NCBI GenBank assembly: GCA_036380735.1
Contig: DASVEE010000029.1
Location: 61,030 to 125,029 of the forward strand
DNA from: DASVEE01 sp036380735
GTDB lineage: Bacteria; Acidobacteriota; Thermoanaerobaculia; Gp7-AA8
Direction of reading: 5' to 3'
Length of the DNA: 64,000 nt
In this document: positions 43,646 to 52,028 of the stretch, piece after piece
Numbering within the stretch: position 1 is the stretch's first letter
How the letters are laid out: every line of letters begins with the position of its first letter
Made by a program: the position numbers and the translations under genes
The notes under the pieces: model-generated
Told to the model about the DNA's origin: nothing
What the model saw: only the letters and a program-made list of their open reading frames with translations
Database searches by the model: none

Positions 43646-44818
43646 TTACGCGACCCGTTCGGCCGTGATCCGGGTTCGCACCAGCGCCTGTTCCAGGTCG
43701 TCGATCAGGTCACGGACGTCTTCCAGGCCGGCCGAGAGACGGATCAGGCTGTCGCTGATGCCGACGCTGCGGCGGACCTTCGGCTCGACCGACGCGTGCG
43801 TCATCGTGGCCGGGTGGCAGAAGAGGCTCTTCGGGCCACCGAGGCTCTCGGCGAGAGTCCAGAGGTTGAGGCGGCGCGTGAAGGCGCGTGTTTCCTCCAG
43901 ATCGGCGTCGAGCTCGAACGAGACGATGGCGCCGAAACGGTTCATCTGGCGCCGGGCGACGGCATGGTCGTCCCTGTCGACGAGCCCCGGATAGTAGACG
44001 CGGCGGACGCGGTCGTTCGCGATGAGCCAGCGCGCGAGCAGCTCCGCGTTCGAGCAGTGGCGCTCCATCCGCAGCCCGAGCGTCTTCACCCCACGAAGGA
44101 TCAGGTAGCAGTCCTGCGGGCCAGGTACCGAGCCGAGCGCGTTCTGCAGATAGTGGAGCTCCGTCGCCAGCGCGTCATCGTTCGTCAGGACGGCGCCCCC
44201 GATGACGTCGCTATGGCCGTTGATGTACTTGGTCGTCGAGTGCACGACCAGGTCGGCGCCGAGCGCGAGCGGCTGCTGCAGCACCGGCGTGGCGAACGTG
44301 TTGTCGACGACGGTCGTCACGCGTGCCGCACGCGCCATCGCGACGCACGCTCCGATGTCCGTCACCTTCAGCAGCGGATTCGACGGCGTCTCGAGCCACA
44401 GCAGCTTCGTCGACGGGCGCAGCGCCGCGTCGATGGCCGCCGGCGACGTGGTGTCGACGAAGGTGAACTCGATGCCGAACCGAGCGAAGACTTTCGTGAA
44501 GATGCGCCAGGCGCCGCCGTAGAGGTCCTGCGTCGAGACGACGTGATCGCCGTGGCTCAACGTCGCCAGGACGGCGTGGATGGCGGCCATGCCGCTGGCG
44601 AACGCGATCCCGTGGCGGGCGTTCTCCAGCGACGCGAGGTTCTCTTCGAGCGCGCGGCGGGTTGGATTGTCGGTGCGCGAGTAACAGAAGCCGCGGTTCA
44701 CGCCGGGCTCGGTCTGACGGAAGGTGGAGGTCTGGTGGATCGGAGTGGTGACGGCGCCCGTGGTCTGGTCGTCGGGCTGCCCCGCGTGGATCGCACGCGT
44801 GTCGAATCGATGAGCCAT
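43646..44818 (-). CDS. cystathionine gamma-synthase/lyase family PLP enzyme
   Basis: 390 residues. The PLP Lys lies in VVHSTTKYINGHSDVIGG; the substrate/PLP loop is GFCYSRTDNPTRRALEENLASLE, with FASGMAAIHAVL and the C-terminal RRSVGISDSLIRLSAGLED. The enzyme works in transsulfuration: either joining cysteine to an activated homoserine (synthase) or splitting cystathionine (lyase). These are not separable by motif, so no symbol is given. The start has a strong GAGGAGG ribosome binding site. A small perfect hairpin (44847-44865, GCGCAGC/GCTGCGC) lies 30 bases upstream. Confidence 0.92.
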   Translation of the reverse strand: MAHRFDTRAIHAGQPDDQTTGAVTTPIHQTSTFRQTEPGVNRGFCYSRTDNPTRRALEENLASLENARHGIAFASGMAAIHAVLATLSHGDHVVSTQDLYGGAWRIFTKVFARFGIEFTFVDTTSPAAIDAALRPSTKLLWLETPSNPLLKVTDIGACVAMARAARVTTVVDNTFATPVLQQPLALGADLVVHSTTKYINGHSDVIGGAVLTNDDALATELHYLQNALGSVPGPQDCYLILRGVKTLGLRMERHCSNAELLARWLIANDRVRRVYYPGLVDRDDHAVARRQMNRFGAIVSFELDADLEETRAFTRRLNLWTLAESLGGPKSLFCHPATMTHASVEPKVRRSVGISDSLIRLSAGLEDVRDLIDDLEQALVRTRITAERVA

Positions 44819-45013
44819 GATGTTCCTCCTCGGCTGTGCGAGAGAAGCGCAGCGCAAAGCTGCGCGAAAGTGCGTGGCGTTAGCGGGATGTGAAACAGTC
44901 GCGGAGGGCCCGGGTTCTACAAACGCACGTCAGGCGTTCGCGCCCGGGCGACGCATCATCATTCGGCCCATGAGGGAACGGCTTGGGGCGAAGAGCGTCA
45001 TTGGCGCGGCACG
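44819..45013. other. 195-bp gap upstream of the PLP enzyme gene
   Basis: It contains the hairpin GCGCAGCGCAAAGCTGCGC at 44847-44865 and GC-rich inverted bits (GGGCCCGGG, GCGCCCGGGCG), but no repeat array. I looked for the conserved core of SAM riboswitches on the minus strand and did not find it. Confidence 0.45.
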
Positions 45014-45406
45014 TTACGCGCCGGGCTGGGAGCTTGTCAAGAACTTCTCCACCTGGGAGACGAAGCTGATGGGATTGCCGGTCTTGCGGATGTAGCCGAC
45101 CGCGTTCGAGCGCGTCACCAGCGCCTGCAGATCCTCGTCGCTCTTCGCGGAGTGCAGGACGATCGGCGTCTCTCGCAGGAAGTCGAAGAGCTTCGTGAAG
45201 TCGAGCACGTGCTCGCCGCTCAGCGCCGGCATCTCGATGTCGAGCAGGACGAGCTGCGGCTTCTCGCGCTGCACGAGCTGCGGCAGACGGAGCGCCGAGT
45301 CGGACGTCAGCACCTCGTAGCCGGCCGCCTGCAACAGGCGGCGGACGGCGCCGAGGAGCTTGTCGTCGTCGTCGATGACCAGGATCTTCGCTTTGGCGAC
45401 TTTCAC
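45014..45406 (-). CDS. single-domain response regulator (CheY-like)
   Basis: 130 residues from GTG. The receiver fold is complete: acidic cluster VIDDDD (11-16), phospho-acceptor Asp in LVLLDIEMP (about residue 56), Ser/Lys switch residues in VLHSAKSDEDL, and a basic C-terminal helix after GYIRKTGNP. There is no output domain, so it must signal by protein contact. It follows parB with a 2-base gap, suggesting a phosphorelay touching chromosome segregation or cell polarity. No histidine kinase is nearby. Confidence 0.88.
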   Translation of the reverse strand: MKVAKAKILVIDDDDKLLGAVRRLLQAAGYEVLTSDSALRLPQLVQREKPQLVLLDIEMPALSGEHVLDFTKLFDFLRETPIVLHSAKSDEDLQALVTRSNAVGYIRKTGNPISFVSQVEKFLTSSQPGA

Positions 45407-45408
45407 GG

Positions 45409-46242
45409 CTACTCCGCTTCGAGCCGCTGAATGAGCTGCTTCAGCGCGTCGATCACTTCACTCTTCTCCACCGCCGGCTTCTTGAACGCGAGGTTGAGGC
45501 TGAACGGCAGCGACTTGTCCTTCAGCTCGAAGACGTAGTTCTTCGGGCGGCCGGCCTTCTTCGGCTCGGGCTTCGACGCGGTCTGCTTGCGCAGCTCCTC
45601 GCGCGACATCTCCCCTGCCGCAATCCCCCGCACCACCTGCTCCATCGCCTCCTCGGAGCCCGCACGTGCAATCTGCACGAGCACCGACTTGGTGGAGATC
45701 CCGGCCTCGCGGCACATCGCGCGGATCCGGTCGGGGATCTCGTTGATGAAGAGCGTCTCGGTGATCGTCGTGCGCGACTTGCCGATGACCTGGGAGATCT
45801 TCTCGTGCGTGTAGCCGAACTTCTGCTGCAGCACGAGGAAGCCTTCCGCTTCTTCGAACGCGGTCAGGTCCTTGCGCTGGATGTTCTCGATGAGGGCGAT
45901 CTCGAGCTGCTCTTTGTCGTCGACGTCGAGCTCGATCGCCGGGATCTCGTCGAGACCGACGAGCGTGGCGGCGCGGTAGCGGCGCTCGCCGGAGATGATC
46001 TGGTACCGATTCGGCGCGATGTTGCGCACGAGGATCGGCTCGAGCACGCCTTTCTCGCGGATCGAGGCCGCGAGCTCTTCGATGTTGCCGAGGCTCGTAC
46101 GCGGCTGCTCGGCGTTCGGCTCGACGAATTGCAGCGGCAGCATCGTGCCGATGTGGCGCCCGGAGCGGCGCGTCAACTCCTCGACGTAATGCGAGTCGTG
46201 ACGCATGTTGGTGCGCTCGGGCAACCCCCGTTTCATTGCCAT
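45409..46242 (-). CDS. parB: ParB-family CTPase/DNA-partitioning protein
   Basis: 277 residues. The ParB/Srx domain starts MLPLQFVEPNAEQPRTSLGNIEELAASIREKGVLEPILVR, followed by the catalytic/CTP motif ISGERRYRAATL and ENIQRKDLTAFEEAEGF. Then comes the HTH (YTHEKISQVIGKSRTTITETLFI) and a Lys/Pro-rich linker to a short C-terminal dimerisation stretch (SEVIDALKQLIQRLEAE). It loads at parS sites and spreads to organise segregation with ParA. No canonical parS was seen in this window. ATG 46236 is an alternative start. Confidence 0.93.
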   Translation of the reverse strand: MAMKRGLPERTNMRHDSHYVEELTRRSGRHIGTMLPLQFVEPNAEQPRTSLGNIEELAASIREKGVLEPILVRNIAPNRYQIISGERRYRAATLVGLDEIPAIELDVDDKEQLEIALIENIQRKDLTAFEEAEGFLVLQQKFGYTHEKISQVIGKSRTTITETLFINEIPDRIRAMCREAGISTKSVLVQIARAGSEEAMEQVVRGIAAGEMSREELRKQTASKPEPKKAGRPKNYVFELKDKSLPFSLNLAFKKPAVEKSEVIDALKQLIQRLEAE

Positions 46243-46247
46243 GGAAT

Positions 46248-47000
46248 TCAGACCCTCGACAGCAGCTCTTCCGACAGCGAGTAGTACTCGAGTGCGCCGC
46301 TCGATTTCGGCGCGAAGGTGAAGATCGATTCCTTGTACGCCGGACTTTCCTCGAGGCGGATGGATTTCGTGATGACGGTATTGAAGAGACGATCGCCGAA
46401 GACGGCGCCGATCTGCTCGTGGATGTCCTTGGCCAGCGTCGTCCGCTTGTCGTGCATCGTGATGACGACGCCGAGCAGTTGCAGATTCGGATTCGGCCGC
46501 GCCTTGATCTTCTCGATGGTTTCGAGGAGATCATCGGTGCCTTCGAGCGCGAAGTACGACGACTGGATCGGCACGAGCACGTGGGTCGCGGCGACGAGCG
46601 CGTTGACGGTGATCATGCCGAGCGTCGGCGGCGTATCGATGAAGATGTAGTCGTAATCGTTGACGAGATCGCCCAGCTTGTCTTTGAGACGAAACGGGCC
46701 GTCGATCTCGCCGATGAGCTTCGATTCGAGCTTCGCCAGGGCGATGCGCGAGGGAGCGAGGAAGAGATTCGGGATGGCCGTCGGGATGATGACGTCCTTC
46801 ATCGCCATCTCCTCGCTGACGAGGACATCGAACATCGAGCGCTTGAGCGAGCGAGCGTCGACGTAGCTCATCGTCGAATTCGCCTGCGGATCGAGGTCGA
46901 TGAGAAGCGTTTTCCCCTTGTTGGCGGTAGCCGCGGCGAGATTGATGGTGGTGGTCGTTTTACCGACTCCACCTTTTTGATTAGCGACAGTAATGATCAT
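46248..47000 (-). CDS. parA: ParA-family Walker-type partitioning ATPase
   Basis: 250 residues, chromosomal ParA/Soj size. The deviant Walker A is NQKGGVGKTTTTINLA at the extreme N-terminus; LLIDLDPQANS and FIDTPPTLGMITVNAL complete the nucleotide site. It forms ATP-dependent dimers on DNA that pull ParB-parS complexes. It is five bases upstream of parB, in one operon with the response regulator. The C-terminus (SSGALEYYSLSEELLSRV) is typical. Confidence 0.95.
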   Translation of the reverse strand: MIITVANQKGGVGKTTTTINLAAATANKGKTLLIDLDPQANSTMSYVDARSLKRSMFDVLVSEEMAMKDVIIPTAIPNLFLAPSRIALAKLESKLIGEIDGPFRLKDKLGDLVNDYDYIFIDTPPTLGMITVNALVAATHVLVPIQSSYFALEGTDDLLETIEKIKARPNPNLQLLGVVITMHDKRTTLAKDIHEQIGAVFGDRLFNTVITKSIRLEESPAYKESIFTFAPKSSGALEYYSLSEELLSRV

Positions 47001-47043
47001 TCTGAACCGGCCCGATTCTACGGAGCGGCGCCACGTCAGACAA

Positions 47044-47532
47044 TCACATTTTGTACTTGCCGAGATCGTCCGGTCCGAGATTCTCGAACCACTTCTTCGT
47101 CTTGTCGCTGTCTTCCTCTTCTTCGGGCGAGATCGTCTGCGCCTGCTGCAGCACCGATTCGGCCACGAAGATGGGGGCTTCGGTCCTCAGCGCGAGAGCG
47201 ATGGCGTCGGACGGACGCGCGTCGACTTCCAGCGTGCGGTCGCCGGCGAGGATGCGGATCTGGGCGAAGAAGGTGGAATCGCGCAGCTCGTTGATGACGA
47301 CGCGCGTGACCTGGCCGTGGAGCTCCGCGATGGTGTTTCGGAGGAGATCGTGCGTCATCGGACGCGGCGTGGCGATGTTCTCGAGTTGCAGGGCGATCGC
47401 ATTCGCCTCGAAGATGCCGACCCAGATCGGGAGGAAGAACTTCTCGTCATCGTCCTTGAGCACGACGATCGGTGAATTCGAAACCGGGTCCAGCATCAAC
47501 CCCTTGATCGACATCGGTACGAGCTGACTCAT
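47044..47532 (-). CDS. bifunctional nuclease family protein (DUF151)
   Basis: 162 residues. The DUF151 core is VLKDDDEKFFLPIWVGIFEANAIALQLENIATPRPMTHDLL, then ELHGQVTRVVINELRDSTFFAQIRI and VDARPSDAIALALRTEAPIFVAESVL, followed by an acidic tail (EEEEDSDKTKKW). Family members bind or cleave nucleic acids, but the biochemical role is poorly settled. The start overlaps the miaB stop by four bases (ATGA), a frequent pairing. Confidence 0.92.
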   Translation of the reverse strand: MSQLVPMSIKGLMLDPVSNSPIVVLKDDDEKFFLPIWVGIFEANAIALQLENIATPRPMTHDLLRNTIAELHGQVTRVVINELRDSTFFAQIRILAGDRTLEVDARPSDAIALALRTEAPIFVAESVLQQAQTISPEEEEDSDKTKKWFENLGPDDLGKYKM

Positions 47533-48830
47533 GCGACGGCCTCCCCGCGCAGCGTGTGATGCTGTGCTGACTCGATGCGCACCCCCAGCATACTCCCCAC
47601 CGGCGTCGAGAGATCACCGTGAAAGTTGACGACCCAGTTGTCGTCGGTGCGGCCGGCGAGCATTTCGGGATTGTGCTTGCTCGGCCCCTCGACGAGGACC
47701 GGCAGGACGCGTCCACGATACGACTCGAGGCGCTCGCGTTTGTGCATTTCGTGCAGATCGAACAGGCGCTGCAGACGCTCGGACGCGACCGCGTCATCGA
47801 CCGCCGCACCGAGCTTCAGCGCGGGCGTGCCGGGACGCGGCGAATACTTGAACGCGAAGAGCGACCCGTAACGCACCTCCTCCATCAGCGACAGCGATTC
47901 GAGGAAGTCTTCTTCAGTCTCGCCGGGGAAACCGACGATGAGGTCCGTCGAGAAGTGGATCTCCGGCACGACGGCGCGGATGCGCGCGATCGTCTCGAGG
48001 TACTTCTCGCGCGTATACAGACGCTTCATCCGGCGCAGCACGCGCGACGAGCCCGATTGCACCGGGAGGTGGAGGTAGCGGGAGATGTTCTCGTGATCGC
48101 GCATGGCGGCGATCATCGAGTCGCTCACCTCGGCGGGATGCGAGGTCATGAAGCGCAGCCGCGCCACGCCTTCGAGCGAGGCGATGGCGGAGAGCAGCGC
48201 GCCGAAGTCGCGGCCGGTGACCGGACAGCGGTACGCATTCACGGTCTGCCCGAGGAGCTCGATCTCGACGCGGCCGGCAGCAACGGCGATGCGCGTTTCT
48301 TCGACGACGTCGTCGAACGGGCGCGACAGCTCGCGGCCGCGCGTGGTCGGCACGATGCAGAACGTGCAGTTCTTGTTGCAGCCTTCGATGATCGTCACGT
48401 ACGCCTTGGTGGCGGAGGAACGGTCAATGGCGAAGGCGTCGTACCGGCGGTCTTCCGGGAAATCGACGGCGATGGCCTGGCCGGTCTCGAGGATCTCGTC
48501 GATGTGGCCGACGTTACCGGGTCCCATGACGAAGTCGACCCACGGGGCGCGCTCGAGGATCCGCTCCCCTTCCTGCTGCGCGACGCAGCCGGCGACGCCG
48601 ATCTTCAGGTCGCCCGTGAGGCGCTTCAACTCGCGCAGCTCGCCGAGGCGGGAGAAGACCTTGTGCTCCGACTTTTCGCGGATGGAGCAGGTGTTGAGGA
48701 GGATGAGGCTCGCCTCTTTCTCGTTGTCGACACGGCGGTAGCCGCGCAGCTTGAGGTTGCCGCTGAGGCGCTGGCTGTCCAGATCGTTCATCTGGCAGCC
48801 CCAGGTCTCGATGAAGAACGTTTTGCTCAT
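47529..48830 (-). CDS. miaB: tRNA-2-methylthio-N6-dimethylallyladenosine synthase MiaB
   Basis: 433 residues. The N-terminal MTTase domain carries Cys at GCQMND (12), NTCSIRE (about 48) and GCVAQQEGE (about 81) for one 4Fe-4S cluster. The radical-SAM site is EGCNKNCTFCIVPTTRGRE (CxxxCxxC), followed by FMTSHPAE and VQSGSSRVLRRMKRLYT, and a TRAM domain ends the protein. It adds the methylthio group to i6A37 of tRNAs reading UNN codons. Overlaps on both sides show an operon. Confidence 0.96.
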   Translation of the reverse strand: MSKTFFIETWGCQMNDLDSQRLSGNLKLRGYRRVDNEKEASLILLNTCSIREKSEHKVFSRLGELRELKRLTGDLKIGVAGCVAQQEGERILERAPWVDFVMGPGNVGHIDEILETGQAIAVDFPEDRRYDAFAIDRSSATKAYVTIIEGCNKNCTFCIVPTTRGRELSRPFDDVVEETRIAVAAGRVEIELLGQTVNAYRCPVTGRDFGALLSAIASLEGVARLRFMTSHPAEVSDSMIAAMRDHENISRYLHLPVQSGSSRVLRRMKRLYTREKYLETIARIRAVVPEIHFSTDLIVGFPGETEEDFLESLSLMEEVRYGSLFAFKYSPRPGTPALKLGAAVDDAVASERLQRLFDLHEMHKRERLESYRGRVLPVLVEGPSKHNPEMLAGRTDDNWVVNFHGDLSTPVGSMLGVRIESAQHHTLRGEAVA

Positions 48831-49324
48831 GGATTGGGAACGCCCGCGGCCGTGCGCGCGGAGTCGAGCTCCCTGCGCGCGAGGGCGAGCTCGGTCTTCT
48901 TCAGTTCGAACTCTCGTTTGATGACGTCGTCGCGGCGTGCCGGATCGTCTTCGTCGTAGTAACGCTGCTCGACGTCGATGAGCGCCGTCTCCAGGTCCGT
49001 GACTTTGACCTCGAGCTTCTTCAGGTACGCGTCGGACTCGGCCTTCGCCTTCTGTTTCGCTTCATGGTCGCGAGTGGGGTTGCTCACCGCGGCGGAGGCG
49101 GCAGGCGCCTTCCCTTTCGGTCCCTTGGTCCCTTTGGCCGCGGCTTTCTGGACGTCGGCGTTGGTGATCACCTTCGTCGTGCTCCCCTTGCGCTTCGGCT
49201 TCGCGGCGCGCGCGGCCGCGACGAGATCGTCCGTGGGCCGCTGCTGTGGTTCTTCGGCGCCTGCGGCGAGCGCGACCGCCAGGAACATTGCAAAGATGAG
49301 TCTCACGCTGAAGCGAACGTGCAT
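48827..49324 (-). CDS. exported coiled-coil protein of unknown function
   Basis: 165 residues with a signal peptide (RLIFAMFLAVALAAGAEE). A Lys/Ala/Gly-rich stretch (about 30-80) is followed by a charged helical region, KQKAKAESDAYLKKLEVKVTDLETALIDVEQRYYDEDDPARRDDVIKREFELKK (about 90-140, given in pieces of the real sequence), predicted as coiled coil. It probably works in the periplasm. It precedes miaB with a 4-base overlap. No family recognised. Confidence 0.7.
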   Translation of the reverse strand: MHVRFSVRLIFAMFLAVALAAGAEEPQQRPTDDLVAAARAAKPKRKGSTTKVITNADVQKAAAKGTKGPKGKAPAASAAVSNPTRDHEAKQKAKAESDAYLKKLEVKVTDLETALIDVEQRYYDEDDPARRDDVIKREFELKKTELALARRELDSARTAAGVPNP

Positions 49325-49353
49325 CGGAACCTCCGCATTTCGATCTGGCGGCT

Positions 49354-49393
49354 CAGGGACTTTCCCGAGCCCTGGGCCCTGAGCCCTGAGCCC
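49354..49393. repeat. short CCCTGAG repeat (one arm only)
   Basis: CCCGAGCCCTGGGCCCTGAG followed by CCCTGAGCCCC: four to five 7-mer units related to the palindrome at 21037-21173. It lies in the gap between ptsI and the coiled-coil gene, near the ptsI stop. Confidence 0.75.
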
Positions 49394-49399
49394 CCAATC

Positions 49400-51193
49400 T
49401 CACACTCCCTTGTTGACCAGCCCCTCCGGGAAGCGCATGGCCACGCTTTCGATGACGAACTCCTCGATCTCCTGGGCGGTCTTCTTCGTCAGGGCGATCT
49501 CGGCGATGCGGCGGCAGTCGCGGTAGCGCACCGAGCGAATGACGTTCTTGATCACCGGGATCGACGACGGGTTCATGGAGAAGATCTCGAGCCCGAGGCC
49601 GATGAGAACGATCGCGAAGACGGGATCGGAGGCCATCTCGCCGCACATGGACACGGGGATGCCGGCGCGCTTGCCGGCGTCGATGACGAACTTGATCAGG
49701 CGCAGCAGCGCCGGATGCAGCGGCTCGTAGAGATAGCCGACGTTGTCGTTCGCCCGGTCGATCGCCAGCGAGTACTGAATGAGGTCGTTCGTGCCGATGG
49801 CGAAGAAATCGGCTTCCGTGGCGAGGAGGTCGGCGATGACGGCGGCCGACGGCACCTCGATCATGATGCCGATCTGCAGCTCCTTGTTGTACGCGATCCC
49901 TTCGGCATCGAGCTCCGCGCGGATCTCGCGCACGAGCGTCTTGACCTGCCGCAGCTCCTGCACGCCGGAGACGAGCGGGAACATGATCTTGATCTTGCCG
50001 AACGCCGAGGCACGCAGCAGCGCCCGAAGCTGCGTCTTGAACATGTCGCGGTGACGCATGCAGAGGCGCAGCGCGCGCAGGCCGAGGACGGGGTTGTCTT
50101 CCTTCGAGCCCATGATCTGGCGCGCGAGCTTCTTGCCGCCGAGGTCGAAGGTTCGGATGACGCACCAGTTCGGCGCGAGCGCTTCCGCCAGCGCGCGGTA
50201 CGTCTGGTAGTGCTCTTCCTCCGTCGGCAAGTCGGGGCTCTTGGAGATGTAGAGGAACTCGGAGCGGTAGAGACCGATGCCGGCGGCGCCGTACTTGGTC
50301 GCGTCGTCGAGCTCTTCGAGCAGCTCGATGTTCGCCTGCAACTGGATCTTGTGGTTGTCCTTCGTCGTGCTCGGCAGCTCGCGGTTCTCGAGGAGCTTCC
50401 GTTCGGCTTCCTCGTGACGCGAGACGCGGCTGCGGTACTCCGCGATCATCGGCTGCGTGGGGTTGACGATGATGACGCCTTCGTAGCCGTCGACGATCAC
50501 GAGCTCGTCGTTGTCGATGATCTTCGTCAGGCGCGGCACGCCGATGACGGCCGGCATGAAGAGCGACTTGGCGATGATCGAGGCGTGCGAGGTGCGTCCG
50601 CCGGTCTCGCTGGCGAAGCCGACGATGGGGCGGCGGTTGAAGTGGATCGTGTCGGACGGCGTGAGGTCGTCGGCCAGGATGATGACGTCGTGCTTGATCT
50701 CGGAGAGGTCGTGGTGCGCGATGCCGTGGAGGTTCTGCGCCACGCGCTCCACGACGTCTTTCACGTCGGCGGCGCGCTCGCGGAGGTACTCGTCGTCGAA
50801 GCTGGCGAAGCGGGCCTGCAGCTCTTCCTGCACTTCGCCGAGGGCCCATTCGGCGTTGACCTGTTCGAGCTCGATCTTCTGCTGGACCTTGTCGGCGAAC
50901 GACGGGTCGCTGACGATCATCGCGTGCGCTTCGAAGATCGACGCGTACTCGTCGCCCATCGAGCGGCTGACTTTCGTCTTCAGCTCGAGCAGCTCCTCAC
51001 GCGTCTTCTGGAGGGACTCGAAGAAGCGGGTGACCTCGCCGGCGACCTCTTCCTCGCGGATCGGCACGCGATAGACGGCGGAGATGCGCTTCTCGATGAT
51101 GATGGTCCGGCCGATGGCGATGCCGGGCGAGACTCCCACGCCCTTGTAGGTGCGGATGTCACTGCGAGTATGAGCTGTCGTCCCTCGTTCCAC
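49400..51193 (-). CDS. ptsI: PTS enzyme I (PEP-protein phosphotransferase)
   Basis: 597 residues from GTG. It opens GVGVSPGIAIGR after a 20-residue extension. The phospho-His is in GGRTSHASIIAKS (about residue 205), and the PEP-binding barrel holds GIGLYRSEFLYI, FPLVSGVQELRQVK, GTNDLIQYSLAIDR and VSMCGEMASDP. It passes phosphate from PEP to HPr. The C-terminus ends after EFVIESVAMRFP, slightly longer than in E. coli. It follows ptsH after a 3-base gap. No EIIB/EIIC sugar permease occurs here, which points to a regulatory PTS. Confidence 0.95.
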   Translation of the reverse strand: MERGTTAHTRSDIRTYKGVGVSPGIAIGRTIIIEKRISAVYRVPIREEEVAGEVTRFFESLQKTREELLELKTKVSRSMGDEYASIFEAHAMIVSDPSFADKVQQKIELEQVNAEWALGEVQEELQARFASFDDEYLRERAADVKDVVERVAQNLHGIAHHDLSEIKHDVIILADDLTPSDTIHFNRRPIVGFASETGGRTSHASIIAKSLFMPAVIGVPRLTKIIDNDELVIVDGYEGVIIVNPTQPMIAEYRSRVSRHEEAERKLLENRELPSTTKDNHKIQLQANIELLEELDDATKYGAAGIGLYRSEFLYISKSPDLPTEEEHYQTYRALAEALAPNWCVIRTFDLGGKKLARQIMGSKEDNPVLGLRALRLCMRHRDMFKTQLRALLRASAFGKIKIMFPLVSGVQELRQVKTLVREIRAELDAEGIAYNKELQIGIMIEVPSAAVIADLLATEADFFAIGTNDLIQYSLAIDRANDNVGYLYEPLHPALLRLIKFVIDAGKRAGIPVSMCGEMASDPVFAIVLIGLGLEIFSMNPSSIPVIKNVIRSVRYRDCRRIAEIALTKKTAQEIEEFVIESVAMRFPEGLVNKGV

Positions 51194-51196
51194 GGC

Positions 51197-51466
51197 TCAT
51201 TCTACTTCGTCGAACTTGTCGTTAATCAGCTTCTCCACGCCGTCGAGGGCATCGCGCTCATCGGGGCCGTCCGCTTTGACCGTGATGGTCGTGCCGCGGC
51301 CGGCCGCCAGCAGGAGAATGCCGAGGATCGACTTGCCGTCGACCTCCTCGTCTCCCTTGCGGATCTTGATGTCGGCTTTGAAACGCGCCGCGGTATGGAC
51401 GAGCTTCGCCGCCGCGCGTGCATGGAGTCCCAGCTTGTTCTTGATCTCGATTTCGCGGGTGATCAA
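51197..51466 (-). CDS. ptsH: HPr phosphocarrier protein
   Basis: 89 residues. The phospho-His is in GLHARAAAKLV (about residue 15-16), and the regulatory Ser region is VDGKSILGILLLAAGRG (Ser about 46-47), matching the HprK target in this operon. The start is a TTG that overlaps the EIIA stop (TTGA), the only start giving a normal HPr length (ITREIEIKNKLG); this rare start probably relies on coupled translation. HPr relays phosphate from EI to EIIA and, in its Ser-P form, acts as a regulator. Confidence 0.92.
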   Translation of the reverse strand: MITREIEIKNKLGLHARAAAKLVHTAARFKADIKIRKGDEEVDGKSILGILLLAAGRGTTITVKADGPDERDALDGVEKLINDKFDEVE

Positions 51467-51888
51467 GCAGTGGCTCGCTTTGCTTCGGGAGTCAGGAAGT
51501 CGGACGCGACGCGGATGGCTTTCGAGCCCTTCTCCGTGATGACGTGCGCCAGCGTGGAGACGTCCTTCGCTTCCTGCTTGCACATGGCGAACTTCACGAC
51601 CATCGGCAGGTTGACGCCGGTGACGATCTCGATGCGGCCGGTCTCGAGGAACGAGAGGCTGAGATTGCTCGGCGTGCCGCCGAACATGTCCGTGAAGATG
51701 ATCACGCCGGGGCAGGAGCTGCAGATGCGCTCGAGGGCCAGGCGGATCTTTTCGCGGGCGTCGTCGACGGAGTCGTTCCACTCCAGCGGGACGGCCTCGA
51801 TGCCGCTGACGTCGGCTTCAATCTGCTGCGCTGCTTTGAGGAGCTCGTAGGCGAGCTTTCCGTGGGTAACGATGAGAGCACCGATCAT
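51463..51888 (-). CDS. PTS EIIA component, mannose family
   Basis: 141 residues, EIIA-Man fold: MIGALIVTHGKLAYELLKAA with the phospho-His in VTHG (about residue 9-10), PGVIIFTDMFGGTPSNLSLSF and VVKFAMCKQEAKD. In sugar systems it phosphorylates EIIB; here no EIIB/C/D is present, so it is probably the output or sink of a regulatory relay. ATG 51888 was preferred because the upstream frame runs into a 7-bp repeat. It overlaps ptsH. Confidence 0.93.
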   Translation of the reverse strand: MIGALIVTHGKLAYELLKAAQQIEADVSGIEAVPLEWNDSVDDAREKIRLALERICSSCPGVIIFTDMFGGTPSNLSLSFLETGRIEIVTGVNLPMVVKFAMCKQEAKDVSTLAHVITEKGSKAIRVASDFLTPEAKRATA

Positions 51889-51920
51889 TGCGTGAGGATG
51901 ATAGCCGAAGGGGCGGGGGC

Positions 51921-52016
51921 GGTTTTCGGTTTTTGGTTGTCGGTTTTTGGTGCTGCGCTGCGCGGAGCATTCGTGTCGCGCAGCACCAAAAACCGACAAC
52001 CAAAAACCGAAAACGC
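51921..52016. repeat. 7-bp repeat palindrome (copy 4)
   Basis: GGTTTTC / GGTTTTT / GGTTGTC units then GTGCTGCGCTGCGC, a loop, GCGCAGCACC and complementary units, between rapZ and the EIIA gene (same strand). Confidence 0.9.
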
Positions 52017-52028
52017 CTTTCTCTCCTC

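Noticed and set aside
44819..45013. SAM riboswitch upstream of the Cys/Met-metabolism gene
   Set aside because: No conserved SAM-I or SAM-II core sequence on the minus strand; only a small GC hairpin is present.
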